This document shows, one piece after another, positions 35,560-46,559 of a stretch of 64,000 nucleotides of DNA (the stretch's first letter is position 1; every line of letters begins with the position of its first letter). The stretch spans positions 5,704,001 to 5,768,000 of the forward strand of contig JBANDB010000006.1 of the NCBI GenBank assembly GCA_037576215.1. The letters are read 5' to 3'. The translations under genes and the position numbers were made by a program. A model generated the notes under the pieces. The model had not been told where the DNA came from. It saw nothing but the letters and a program-made list of their open reading frames with translations, and searched no databases. This stretch comes from Armillaria gallica (lineage: Eukaryota; Basidiomycota; Agaricomycetes; Agaricales; Physalacriaceae).

Positions 35560-35990
35560 GAAACTAGGAGAACGACACGTCAAGTCTAGAAACGAAGTTC
35601 AAACAACAAGATACGCACTGTGCATATATCTCTCTGCAGCAAAAAGACTACTACTTCTGCATCTCTGCAGCGTATTCTTGGACGACATCTCTTCAAAACT
35701 GCGGGAATGCGAAGGTGGAGTGGCGCGATCGTTGCGAGCGTTTGCAGGTTTGTACATGCCGTATTGTGTAAGACGGAAAGACACGATGCTCGTTCCACTA
35801 GCACTGTGCCATTCGAGCTCCGGGAACATCTCCGATGTCGATAGTTTGAGCCGGAGAGCCGAGAGGCTGATGATGCCATGAATTCCTGGAATGCAGAGTT
35901 CGGCGGCTGAAGGAAGACGGCAAGAGTTGGGGTTCGGATTTGTAATGCAGGCGCAGCGGAATAGGTCTTTTGGGACGGAGTAGTTGACAA
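35560..35990. repeat. Dispersed repeat, copy 1 (pair at 47560-48010)
   Basis: About 430 bp are shared in the same orientation with 47560-48010, starting at GAACGACACGTCA and including CGTATTCTTGGACGAC. Both copies keep a minus-strand frame with the peptide HLRIP.VLKR.RPRIR, but the rest of the frames differ by shifts. It may be a relic gene or an unclassified element. Confidence 0.55.
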
Positions 35991-36482
35991 GTTAAGAAGA
36001 GACGGCCCGCTTACAACACCACAATGCAGACAGAGAGATCAAGAAAGGAAACCGTTGCCTATCTCTCAATCTCCCATGCCTTTCCTCTTCAACTGAGCTC
36101 TACCAATCACTCTCCGAAACTTTGGGTCGGCGGACCGAACGAGGCTAGGGATCACCGACGATGCCATGGATTCGTGGTACGCAGGGTTTGACGGCTACAG
36201 GAGAACGTATCATGTTCGCTGTACATGTACGGACACGTGCAAGACACAAATCCGAGTGCGCAAACGAATGATATTTGACTCCGATAATACACTCTAACTG
36301 CGATAGGATATACGATGCTGTCCAACAACATAATATGCGCCCTATGAAACAGAGGTCAGAGGTTAGAAAAAGGTTAGATAACGGTGATCGATACCATAGA
36401 GTTCCAGTCATCACCTCCTTCTCAGTGATGTGCTCGCAGAGAAGCACCATGACGGCCAGCCACCTTTATACGACACTTACAC

Positions 36483-37652
36483 TTACACTCCATATACCCT
36501 CTTGGCACCCTCCCTCGCCACATCCAACACCCTCTCCGTATCCCATTCGTCGCCCATAACGCCCGCCACGAACTCTGCCGTCCAGGGTATCATCAGCGAG
36601 TGGGAGAACGGAAGCCTCGACTGCTTTGGCTCCAACGCGTCATACACATTTGCGGGGACCATGTAGGGCGCGTCGGTCTCTAGCAGGATCCGCTTGTTAT
36701 CTGTGGCCGACATTTGCCTGAGGAGCTCAGCGGTGTTGAGGTTCGTTGCGTAGCAGACGACGCCAGTCACGCCGATGTGGAGATTGGGGAAGTACTCGAG
36801 GAGGCGGAGGCCAAAGGCTGCTGTATCGGTGAAGCAGTGAATGTGGATCTGTTGTCGCGCATATAGTCAGCACTGTTGGTATCAACGGAGAGAAGGACAT
36901 ACTCGATGGTCCTTGGGTACGATTTCCTTCATGATTCTCTCCGTATCTTCTTCTGCTTCCCGTGTATGCACCGTTATGGGGATACCACGATCCACGGCTA
37001 TCCGTAGCTGCTGGGCGAATACCCGTTGCTGGACATCTGGCGGCGAGAGCGTGTAGTGGTAATCCAATCCGATCTCACCCAGACCGACACAGGAAGGATG
37101 TGGCAGCGCAGTAAGAATCTCGGATTCGACGGCTGGAGTATACGATTTTGCTTCGTGTCTGGACGGAAGTTATCGCGACGGGAGCCATGTTTGAGTTCAA
37201 AGCACGTACGGATGAACGCCTGGAGGATCTAATCAGAAATGGAGTTGGAAAAAACAGAAGTACGCACCGATGACAAATCGATACTGAACGCCCTCCCATT
37301 TCCCGTCCGCCAGCTCCTTCCACGTTCCTTGCATGAACACCTCTGGCTCACACCACACATCGACTATTGTCTCCACCCCCTTGCCCGCATACACGCCCTC
37401 GACGAAATCAAACGCGGTCGCATACTGCCCTTCAGGGTACTTTGAGCGGTACAAACCAAACGTCGAGAGTAGATGGGTATGGGTGTCGATTATTGTGGAC
37501 TTGGAGGTGGACGCGTGCTGGGGGAAGGCGGAGGTCATCAGGTCATGAGGAGGGCGAGAGCTCTTTTTCTTGTTGTTCTTTCCCATGGCGATGGAGGTGG
37601 TTGTGAAGGATCGTAGGTGGGAGACGCGAGAGCGGGAAGCAAGTCGTAGCAT
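36483..37652 (-). CDS. TatD-family DNase, copy C, intact
   Basis: Exons 37652-37268, 37219-37210, 37158-36903 and 36848-36483 give 338 residues, exactly the same exon lengths as copy A, including the 10-nt microexon. All TatD motifs are present: DTHTH, GVHPHEAKSY, GEIGLDYHY, VHTREAEEDTE, HCFTD (preceded by IHI where copy A has VHI) and LETDAPYM. Role and possible mitochondrial presequence are as in copy A. The intact state of A and C, with four broken copies between and around them, suggests that selection keeps at least one functional copy. Confidence 0.87.
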
Positions 37653-37759
37653 GGACCGGAAATGGAAGTTTCGGAGAACGGATCCGCGAATCCCCGACGC
37701 TCGTCGTGGCTCATATTCTCACTGAGGCTGGTCAAGTTCTTTCCGCGTCGAGCGATCAT

Positions 37760-40700
37760 CGATGATCGATGACCAAGGAGCGCATCAACAATAAATCGTT
37801 CGCATCCCAGAGCTAGGCCTAGACTTCTACTGCGGCGTTTGCTATAGCCCTCCAGAAGCGGAGTATGCGTTCATCTACTTGCTTGGCGTTCTCATACTGC
37901 CACAGAATGTCAACGGCAGCTCCATTTAACGCAGCCAAGGTCACCAGTGGCATGGACGGATGGGTCCTCGTCTCGCACCGTCCCACTCACGAATCCAGCA
38001 AATCGCTCCGCTCGTAACTGCGCCCAGGTGCGGTCACTCTACCCGAAAATCATTCTGGGAACAAGTGTTTTTTCCATGTTTCCCGCGTCGGCGAGCCACA
38101 AAGGCACACGGCGGAAGAAACGACTTTCCTTCCTGTCAGTACCGACTGACTTGATGTGGCGCGACGATTAAGTAAGACAGTGTTGCAATCTATGTAAGCC
38201 CTTCCATTTTATCTCATCCATTTCCTGCTGAAGGTCATCCAAATAGATGCATGCTTATGGTACCTGCGTTCGCGCTATCCATACGAAGAAAAGATGCATC
38301 GCTTTCTATGGCCATTGTTTCTCGCTCTTCGAGAGCACTTTAAGAACCCACGCATAAAGTTCTCGACGCCAACAGAAAATACATACGTAACGTCTGTCCT
38401 GGCCCGTGGTTGACAAACAGATGGTCACCAATAGCACGTCGTCCTTCTTTCCACCCACAAATCCAACATCCTCCCCTCATCTCAGCCGCCTTACCTGGCC
38501 TCTTGCATCAACAAGCCAGAGTTCAGTGGAGGGAAAAAGCAAATATTCACGGGAAAATCGAGAGGCCGCTTTTCTTTCTTGATACCAATCAATACACCGA
38601 CGGCATATCTCGCAACGACGGGATGCCCCACTGAGATCTCGAGACTGATACTCAACGTAAGCGTTACCCTTTTACTTCGTTGATTTTCCGCTGAGGACCG
38701 CTCGTGTAGGTGTATCTTTGTGGTGCCTCTACCAAATCACTATCCCCGAGGTTAAGCATCGAGTCCAATACTCTCGTCTTTTCCTTCCTGCAAGGCGTGC
38801 TTCAATCACAACGATCGACGTATTCTCAGATGTTTAGAAGAACTGATGGCTGTCGATCCGGTTGAGGATATCGTGGAAACAAGCGGAGGAGAACATTCTC
38901 GTATGGTATGTATTTTGTCCTTTTGATGTCCAGCCCTATATCTAACATGCGTATGAAGGTCTCTTCCCTTCTCCTACCTTCCGAATTCTTCTACCTATTG
39001 TCGCCTCGATGAAGGAGTTTTGGCTCGTGTTGTACCAGTCATCATGCATCAACCTCGTCCTCCGCGTACTTTTCCTCTCATGTGTGAGACTTACATATCT
39101 GTAAAAAACTCGGATGGAGATATGCTTCCCTCCTGCTGTTAAGAAACAGACGGTGCGTATCTTCTTGTAGTAGTGTCCATGTCTGGATCTAACACGTTGT
39201 TCAGGAGACTCAGAAAGATGTCAATACGAACCATTGTATCAATCGGTTCAAGTAGATGTAAAATTCGGGAATCTATTATCGCAAATCTTCGTTCTGACAC
39301 GGCCCCTTTAAGAACATCCGAGTCGGTAGCACCGTGATATCGGCTACCAAAAAAGAAAGAAAAGGTGGTGCTTGATTGACATCCCGCAAACTCCATCAGT
39401 GGTAGCGAAGACATCGGTACACGACACCTATTCCGATACTACCTCTCGCACTTGCAACACTACGCCAGTTCAACATTCCATGCCTTCGCACACCTGTATC
39501 CGACTCCGTTCATCAGGGGCTACGGCCTGGGCATTCGACAGATATGAAGGTTGTACTACGAGGGACCATCCACAAGGGAGAAGGTCTTCGTCAACGTTCA
39601 CGTCAATACACTTAAGCTAGCATTTACGGCTTCCATCATCGGTGACCTGCCCTGTACTTGCCTTCCTGCACAAAGATATCAAGTCGCTCGGTAATATGGA
39701 TATCGTATGGGAAATAACCTGTGGTACGTAATAATATCTGCTTGAATTCTTGTCTGGGTCTGACGCCTTGTTCTGGTTGGCGTTTTTCAAATAAAAGGCG
39801 TTAATAACACCTCTGGATACAAAAGACAATCATAGTCCTCGCGACATCCTCTAAGCGACCCGTGTACGCGTGTTCTCAAGTTCCTGCGTCCATCGTCAGT
39901 TGTACTGCTAGTCCTGCCATTGGGAAACAACAGTTCCCCTTCTCCTGCCTCGCTTGTTGATCATTTCGCCGGCTACTTCATCAATTTGTGCATGGTCGAT
40001 CTGAGAGAGGATCACGCCAATCATTGCTTGATCCACTCCCGCACTTCCTGGCGTGGAAACGAGGAACTTTGTGACGAGGCGGGGCGTAACGGATAAGTGG
40101 CTGTCAAAGAAATAGAATGTCTGGTATAGACTTCCGGGTGGAGTGCTGGTGGTTATGTTGGGCGGGATACGGTGTCATGGCATTTACGCGCTTTGTTTCG
40201 TCGGAACACTGTCCACTATCCAGTTTCGAGATTGATTTGGAATATGTTCAGAAATCTAAACCGATACACACTCTAGCGTGGTATTTTCTTCTATCAAGGC
40301 CATCAAGCTAAACTGAAGGTCCAACGCATCGGCTTAGGTCCTTGATGTAACAAGGTCCGGCTGAGGGTGTCTTCATATAGTGTGAGCTCGTTGTCGGTTT
40401 TACGTGCTCGGGTGCCGTCGATGACGGGCTTCACAAGTTCTTTTCCTGGAAGATGGCGTGGAAATGAGGAGAAAGAAATGTTCGTACCTCGTGCAAAAGG
40501 ACAAAAGCAAGGTATTATCTTAGAGCGTTCACAGTAGCGTCTGGTATTTGCGTGCTCCCGTGTCTACCAATTAGATAGTGGGCTTCTTTAATCCTGCTGT
40601 CTTCCTCTCGAGTGCGAGCAATCTCAGGGCTCAAAGTCAAAGTAGTAGACTTGTAAACCGGCTGCTCCCTCGCCACACGGCAGCCGCACACATGTATGCG

Positions 40701-41013
40701 CGCTGCCCCTCTCTATACAAACAATGTGCTTATATTGTGCTTGCAGCTGAACGGTGATAGAGAGGGCATACAGCGAAGACTAAATCGCCAACTAACGGGA
40801 ACAATGTTCATTTGAAAAGCTGCTGTGCCCGTGGCTAAACATTAGCAGAGAAAGTTCTTGGGGCCTTTGATGCAAGAATAGTATTTCCTTTGATAGAATA
40901 CAGCGGTAGTGGATCCTATAACGTGCAACTACATTTCTCATTTATCGTCCTGCAATGCTTAATTTCAGTATATTATGTTCGCAAAGCCTACTTGCGAGCT
41001 CACCGCCAACCAA
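37760..41013. other. Duplicated and intergenic DNA without supported genes
   Basis: 37700-39600 is the C member of the B-C duplication. 39600-41010 holds only short frames. The region is in the position of the 4.4-6.4 kb intergenic stretch of arm 1. Confidence 0.45.
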
Positions 41014-42806
41014 TCAGAACCCCCAACTTAGGGCCGCAGACTCCGAATAACTGAGATCCCTTCCTCTTGGTGGTCCGTTGGATTTTCGAATCCATGCACC
41101 GTCCTGTGCCATGTAGACCTGAGCTCCTACAAATATCTTTAAAGGGCGCTCCCGTTGTTCAGGTGTGACCTTGTCCAATCCATATTGAAGAGCAGCGTAA
41201 TGATCCAGGAATTTGAAATTATCGATGTACTCAAGTGCTCCGGGATGGGAGTCGTTGACGCCCATGCTTGCTAGTGTTATACTTTCCATGGAAATCCAGA
41301 GTCCTTCCAACGAGGGTAGGCTTTCTGCCATGCGAATGAGAGACTCCTATGTAGAATAGTCATCAGACGTCTCAGGCACGCAAATAATGTGAACTCACCA
41401 TATCACGGACGACGTTGCGGGTATTCATCGCTGGCCCAGGTATAGGCACGGTGATCTCCGCTCCATAGTAAGTCATTTCTTTACGGGTTCTCCGCTCCGA
41501 CGCGCCACGCTCCAAACACACGCCAAGCTTGATTAGAGAGTGGCATTGCGCGAGGACAGCAGAGCGTGTTACGGAGAATTGCCATGGACGCTCCAAGTGG
41601 GAGAATATCATTAGCGTATTGAGAGACCCGGAATGCTTTGGGATGACTGAGGAAAAGAGCGTTTCTGCAAGCTCAATCTCGTACTGGGAGGCTGTATGGT
41701 TCTGGATAGGACGCGAGAAATGCTGGAGTTCTAGCCCTTCCAGTCCGCAGTACGAGTTCAAATACTCCATCAATTGAAATGATACATGCGAAGTAGGGAT
41801 TGAGATACTCTTCAGATATATTGAATTGGCGTGAAGAGCAGTCCAGACATCCGGAATAATTGACGACGAAGGAAGTAGCCTCCCCGAGTCGCAGCTCCGT
41901 GAGGGAACGAAAATGCTCCATCAGCCTATCATCAATGGTAACATCAAATGATCCCAAAGCAAGGCGCGAAAGTGGTAGTGAAACGTCGTCTGGTATTCTG
42001 GATAAGAGTGTGTTGAAAGATTCATTGTATTTGTCATTGGCCCCATTGTCGAGCTCCAGGCAGGAAAGCGCTGGATTTTTACCAATGATCCGGACGAGGA
42101 CCGGAACCAAGGGACTACGACGATCTATCCAATAAGACAACGAGAGCTTGCGGAGGTTCATAACACCCTGAGTGATGAACGGTCGGAGATCTGCCTGCTC
42201 GGCAGATGTGAAATGGGAGAATTTCTCCAAGCGTGTATGGGTAACAGCGAAGTTGATAAGTACGTTGACAGCCCATCGTGGGTCTTGACTGCAAGTGTAT
42301 ATTCTAATTGCCATTTAAGCTTAAGCCTGAAACGAAGCGAAAGACACAACCACTCACGTTAGAGAATTTAAACTGGTCAGAGCAGCCACCGCAAGCGGCA
42401 ATGCTCGCTTGAACCTTGCCATCTCGGAAGGTGGGATACGAGTCAGACACTCTTGACGAGGCTTCAGATCAAAATCGGCGTATTCCTTCGCATATACGGT
42501 GCACTGGTCGCTCAACGATAGTATCTTGAGATGTCGGACATGGGTGGCTGCAGGATGCGCACTGGCCAGAGCTTGAAGCATTTCGATTGTCGTCCGGTAT
42601 CCCCGACTGACGACGTCGACTACAAGACAAGAAAAGAAAACGGTGGTGGATGCATCTTTCATTCGTTTACAACATGCCCGGAAATTTTTGAGGTCGTCGA
42701 CACGAAGCTGAAAGTAGTCACGAAATGCTTAAGGCAGGGCAGAGGTCCTAGTTGGAGGGTTGCGTACATATTTACTAATTGCTTCAGGGAGCTCTAGTGA
42801 CAGCAT
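41014..42806 (-). pseudogene. F-box/LRR copy 2, frameshifted
   Basis: Same start, four-exon plan and splice positions as the gene at 2564-4366. Against that copy it lacks 9 bp in exon 2 (residues Q-T-A lost in ALQTALPLA, harmless) and 11 bp near 41857-41861 in exon 3, which destroys the frame after TSFVVN. The downstream exon 3 part and all of exon 4 remain almost unchanged up to the stop, so the break is recent. Confidence 0.85.
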
Positions 42807-42809
42807 GAA

Positions 42810-44140
42810 AAGTGGCTAGGGCAGACTCAGAAGCTTTGAGGATTTGGTGAATTCCAGAATGCGGCCGGATGAGGCTCTTTAGAGGATGTGAATGGCGGTC
42901 AGTGATTTATGAAGGCTCATTTATGATAGTGGTTCCAAAGTAAAGTTCGCAGGTAAGGGCCGACAGCCGTTGCCGAATTATCGCACGCCGGCTGTAGATT
43001 CTTGATACATTATTCTTGTATAATTCAAGTGAAATCGGTCTGACAACTCCACACATTCGACTCTATTTATCTGGCCACCTCGTAATAATTCTACGACAAT
43101 GATACCTCTATGTTTAAGTTGACGGTCGGGTAAGCCGTGCCATTGCCGATATTGCGGTGGTCGGCATGTTCCAATTCGGCTTGTTCGCCGTCGCTATTTC
43201 TTTTCTCTCCCCATGATGATCCTCGTTACCGTATCCCTTCAGGTGGCAATGACAGCCCTTTTCTTGGCGCATCGTCTTGAGCCGTGTTCTCCTTAGCCTT
43301 TACAGCGTCGTCCAATCGTTATCATACTTTCACTACAATATCTATACGCTTCACTGCGCCTATCTGGGCATGCTCAAGCACCTGGTTCAAGATGCTCCAT
43401 GATTCCTTGTCCAAAAATGCGTTGGCGACACTACGATGCCCTGCTGTCAGCGTCATATACTAGATCTTCGATGTTTCCTCCCTTTCCAGGGCCCCAACCA
43501 ACCAACGCATCACCCTAGGAATACAATCCGAATAGCGTCCCCGAGAGTGTCTTCAGATACATTCAACGACGGACATCCATTAACTGTGTTATCGGTCAAC
43601 ACGTACTCAGCACAGAGGATATCACGCACTTGCTACAATCGACCGCTAATACACAGTCGTCGACCACCAATCCCTCCACCAGTGAGTCTCTCGACAGATC
43701 CACCGGCGCGCTGACCAGCTCCATCTCCGCTCTGCAGCGTCTTTTACCTCAACTTTCTCAAGTCCAAAACAACATGACCCACGGAGTCGCCATCAGTACT
43801 TCAACCACTCGCGCCTCCTTCCATATTCACCTCCAACCTGCAGCGGTTCCGTCGTCTGTCCCGGAAACACCACCGGATACGTCGGCGCCATAATTTCATT
43901 CATCGTCGATTTCTTCAGCCCCCGAAACGTCGACAAAATGTCCAAGAGTCCTGGGAGGCTGTCGAAGGGCACGTAATCCAGGCGAAAAGATCATCTGTGC
44001 GCTCGAATGACGGTGCACTTTGGTGTGCGAGCGATGGTCTTCTAGCGGAAGGCGCGAACTTCGATGGAGGTCAACCTCGAAAGTGACGCAACCATGGTTG
44101 GCAAGACAGGGTCGTGTGCTACCCGTTGTTTATCATGCGT
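42810..44140. other. No supported gene
   Basis: 42810-43260 is the outer end of duplication arm 2. A serine/threonine-rich plus-strand frame at 43630-43893 has no family resemblance. Confidence 0.4.
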
Positions 44141-44146
44141 CGTCTT

Positions 44147-44395
44147 CTATAGGAGCTCGTCGACAAGGCCGTTCATCATCATAAAGTTTCTCTCGTCCTT
44201 GCCGTGGAACCCCCATTCCGCCTTGATCTGTCTCGCCGAGTTATGCTTTGGAGGAGTGCAAGATCTGGCATGTGTGGGGGAATGAAATTTGCAGATAATG
44301 ATGCAGGAGGCGAGGGCACCGTGCTCATGTGCGAGGTGGTCGATGATGAGGTTGGTCAGTTCAGTGCGGCTCCTGAGACTGATGCAGTTCGGCAA
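44147..44395 (-). pseudogene. F-box fragment inside the P450-3 relic
   Basis: The minus strand encodes ELTNLIIDHLAHEHGALASC, a good match to the N-terminal half of basidiomycete F-box domains (LPxELxxLIIDHLxxDxxALAxCSLV). It is followed by sequence without LRRs and a stop. The fragment ends where the P450-3 sequence begins on the other strand, so the P450 has lost its 5' two thirds by replacement with, or insertion of, F-box DNA. Confidence 0.5.
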
Positions 44396-44407
44396 CACTG
44401 ATCGGAC

Positions 44408-45014
44408 ATGAGAGCGAGCCTTCCATACGTTGACGCAGTCGTTCACGAAATCCTACGAATGTACCTCACCCGTGTCAGCGGTATCCTATCCTCCAGTGTA
44501 CCGAGCGTCCCTCACATCCTTTACGTATGCAACGGAAGACGACGTACTTCTTCTCGCTGCACCGATAGTGATCAGGTCCGGAGGGACTGTTAACAGCCTC
44601 TTCGTAGCCAAAGGCTCGGTTCTCATGGCCCCTGAACATATCTGAGGAGTTCTGGGACCTCGATGCGAAGTTCGGACCAGATACGTGACCAGAGGACTTT
44701 ACACCGAGAACGAAGGAGATCCAAGGAGATCGACACATCTTACGTTCGTTGATGGACCCAGGACGTATCTCGGCAAGACGTTCGCTTTGGCCGAGTTCAA
44801 GGTGAGTAAATCTCTCTCAGGAAAAGTATTCATTTTGTTGAGGATTTAGTTCTTTAGGGTGGGCTCTTTGTCATTGTACAGAACTTTACTTTCGAGTTAC
44901 CTGGTGGAACGGAGACCGTTATTCACAAGTACCATGGGAGTGTTTTGCCTCGACCGCAATTTCTTGGGCGAAGATGGTACTCAGGTTCCGTTGAGGGTGA
45001 GGCGAGTAGTATGA
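44408..45014 (+). pseudogene. Cytochrome P450 copy 3, C-terminal relic
   Basis: Starts at SLPYVDAVVHEILRM (ExxR region) and runs to the end, with the two last introns still recognisable. Frame breaks occur around 44490 and 44640-44700. In the haem loop FVDGPRTYLG the cysteine codon is TAT (44766-44768), so the haem ligand is lost, while the preceding arginine is the canonical residue, unlike lysine in copies 1 and 2. The N-terminal two thirds are missing. Confidence 0.82.
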
Positions 45015-45654
45015 TTGAGATCGGGAGTATTACGATATAGCATAATCTGTGTACTGATATATGATGCAAAATAAATGGATATCCTAGGTATTCTCCCAAC
45101 GATTCACGAATCCGTCATGCCTCCTGCACACTTATTCCGTGGTGGGTTTGATACATATGTTGAGGACTGATTCTGCGCGACACTGGTGTCAGTCTTACTA
45201 TCGGAACCTTTTCTCCACTCCGATCTCGGAGACGCAAGGACTTTGCAAGCGACAGTGGACGCGCCGTATGTCCTGTTCCTCATATTCAGCTGTGTCATTT
45301 CCGATGAACAGAAGCATCCTCTTGAGCAGTGTTGATCGAGCTTCGTCCTGCCGATGATCGGGCAGTACCTTCGTACAACGTCGATCTCAGAACGCGAAGG
45401 CTGTACAAGGACATGCTACATATTATCTACCGCTAGCAATGATGAATTTTGAGCGGTCATTGATGTCGGTGGATCCCTGCTTCCCTCAAGTTTACGTGGT
45501 AAACGGGTAACGAGAGGCAGAACTTCGGATGGGCTGAAAAGCTAAGTACATTACTATGTCGCGTCTAATGATACGCTTTCTTCCCATCCTTCATATCGTA
45601 TCCGTTCTAGCTCAGGTTAGGTTCCGTAGATTTATACTGGGTGAGAATTGCTTA

Positions 45655-46540
45655 CATTATATCCCATACACCCTCTTGGCACCCACGCATCGCCAATAAC
45701 CCCCGCCAACGAACTCTGCTGTCCAAAGCATCATCCACGAGTGTAGGAGCGGGATTCTCGATTGTTTCTGCTCCAGTGCGCCATACACACTTGCCGGACT
45801 ATTCCAGCAGGTCCGACTCCAGCAGAACCCGCTCGTTATCAGACACTTACGTAGCTTGACGTGCAGACGACACCCGTCACACCGATGCGAAGATACTGAG
45901 GAGACGGGGGCGTAAGATAGTGTACCTGGACCTGGAGATAAACGTTAGCTCGGAACGACGGTAAACAATCAAGTAGACGTACTCGATGGAAGTTCCCGTC
46001 ATGATGCTTTCTGTGTCTTCTCCGGTATACATCGTTATTGGGACGCCGTGATGCATACTTGGTTGCTGGGTGAATATCCGTGGTTGCACACCCGGCATGC
46101 AGAGCTTAACTTGAACACAGGATGGATTGTGACAATCTGGATTCCACAGCTGGAGTAAACGATGTTGCGTCGTGTTTTGGACGGGGTTATCGAGGGGACA
46201 GTGTTAAAGTCGTAGAACATGTCGGCGAACGCCTTCTGGTGAGTTAGTAAGAATGTCGAAGCACAAAGGAAGGAGCGTACTGATAAAGAATCGATATCTT
46301 CCCCTCTCCCATCCGCTCCTTCCACGTTCCTGAGTCCTCGCATGAAGACCTCTGACTCGCAGCACCCCGCGACCGTCTAAACTCCCTCGCCCGCATATAC
46401 GCTCGTGACACGGTCGAACATGGTCTCACACTACTTTTCAGGGTACTTTTGGGCAATATAAAGCAAACGTAGAGCTGAGAAGGTGTCGATTATCGTGATC
46501 TAGGAAGTGCACGTTGAACGCGTGCTGGGGCGAGGCAGAC
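45655..46540 (-). pseudogene. TatD relic E
   Basis: Minus-strand pieces match TatD A: the end of exon 4 at 45660-45850 with AKRVYG-like and DAPY-like parts, TEKIM/ESIM near 46000, YSSCGIQ-type exon 3 start near 46140-46180, and exon 1 near 46300-46540. Many indels and losses. It lies convergent to P450-3, the same relation as P450-2 to relic F. Confidence 0.75.
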
Positions 46541-46559
46541 GTCATCAGATCGTGAGGAG

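Larger units (their letters stand above)
36130..43260 (-). repeat. Segmental duplication arm 2 (TatD + F-box/LRR, inverted)
   Basis: Inverted partner of 2150-9060. Its left part (36130-39600) is also the direct partner of 27560-30730. The spacing between TatD C and the F-box/LRR pseudogene (about 3.4 kb) is larger than between the arm 1 genes (about 2.1 kb), so later insertions or deletions occurred. Confidence 0.8.
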
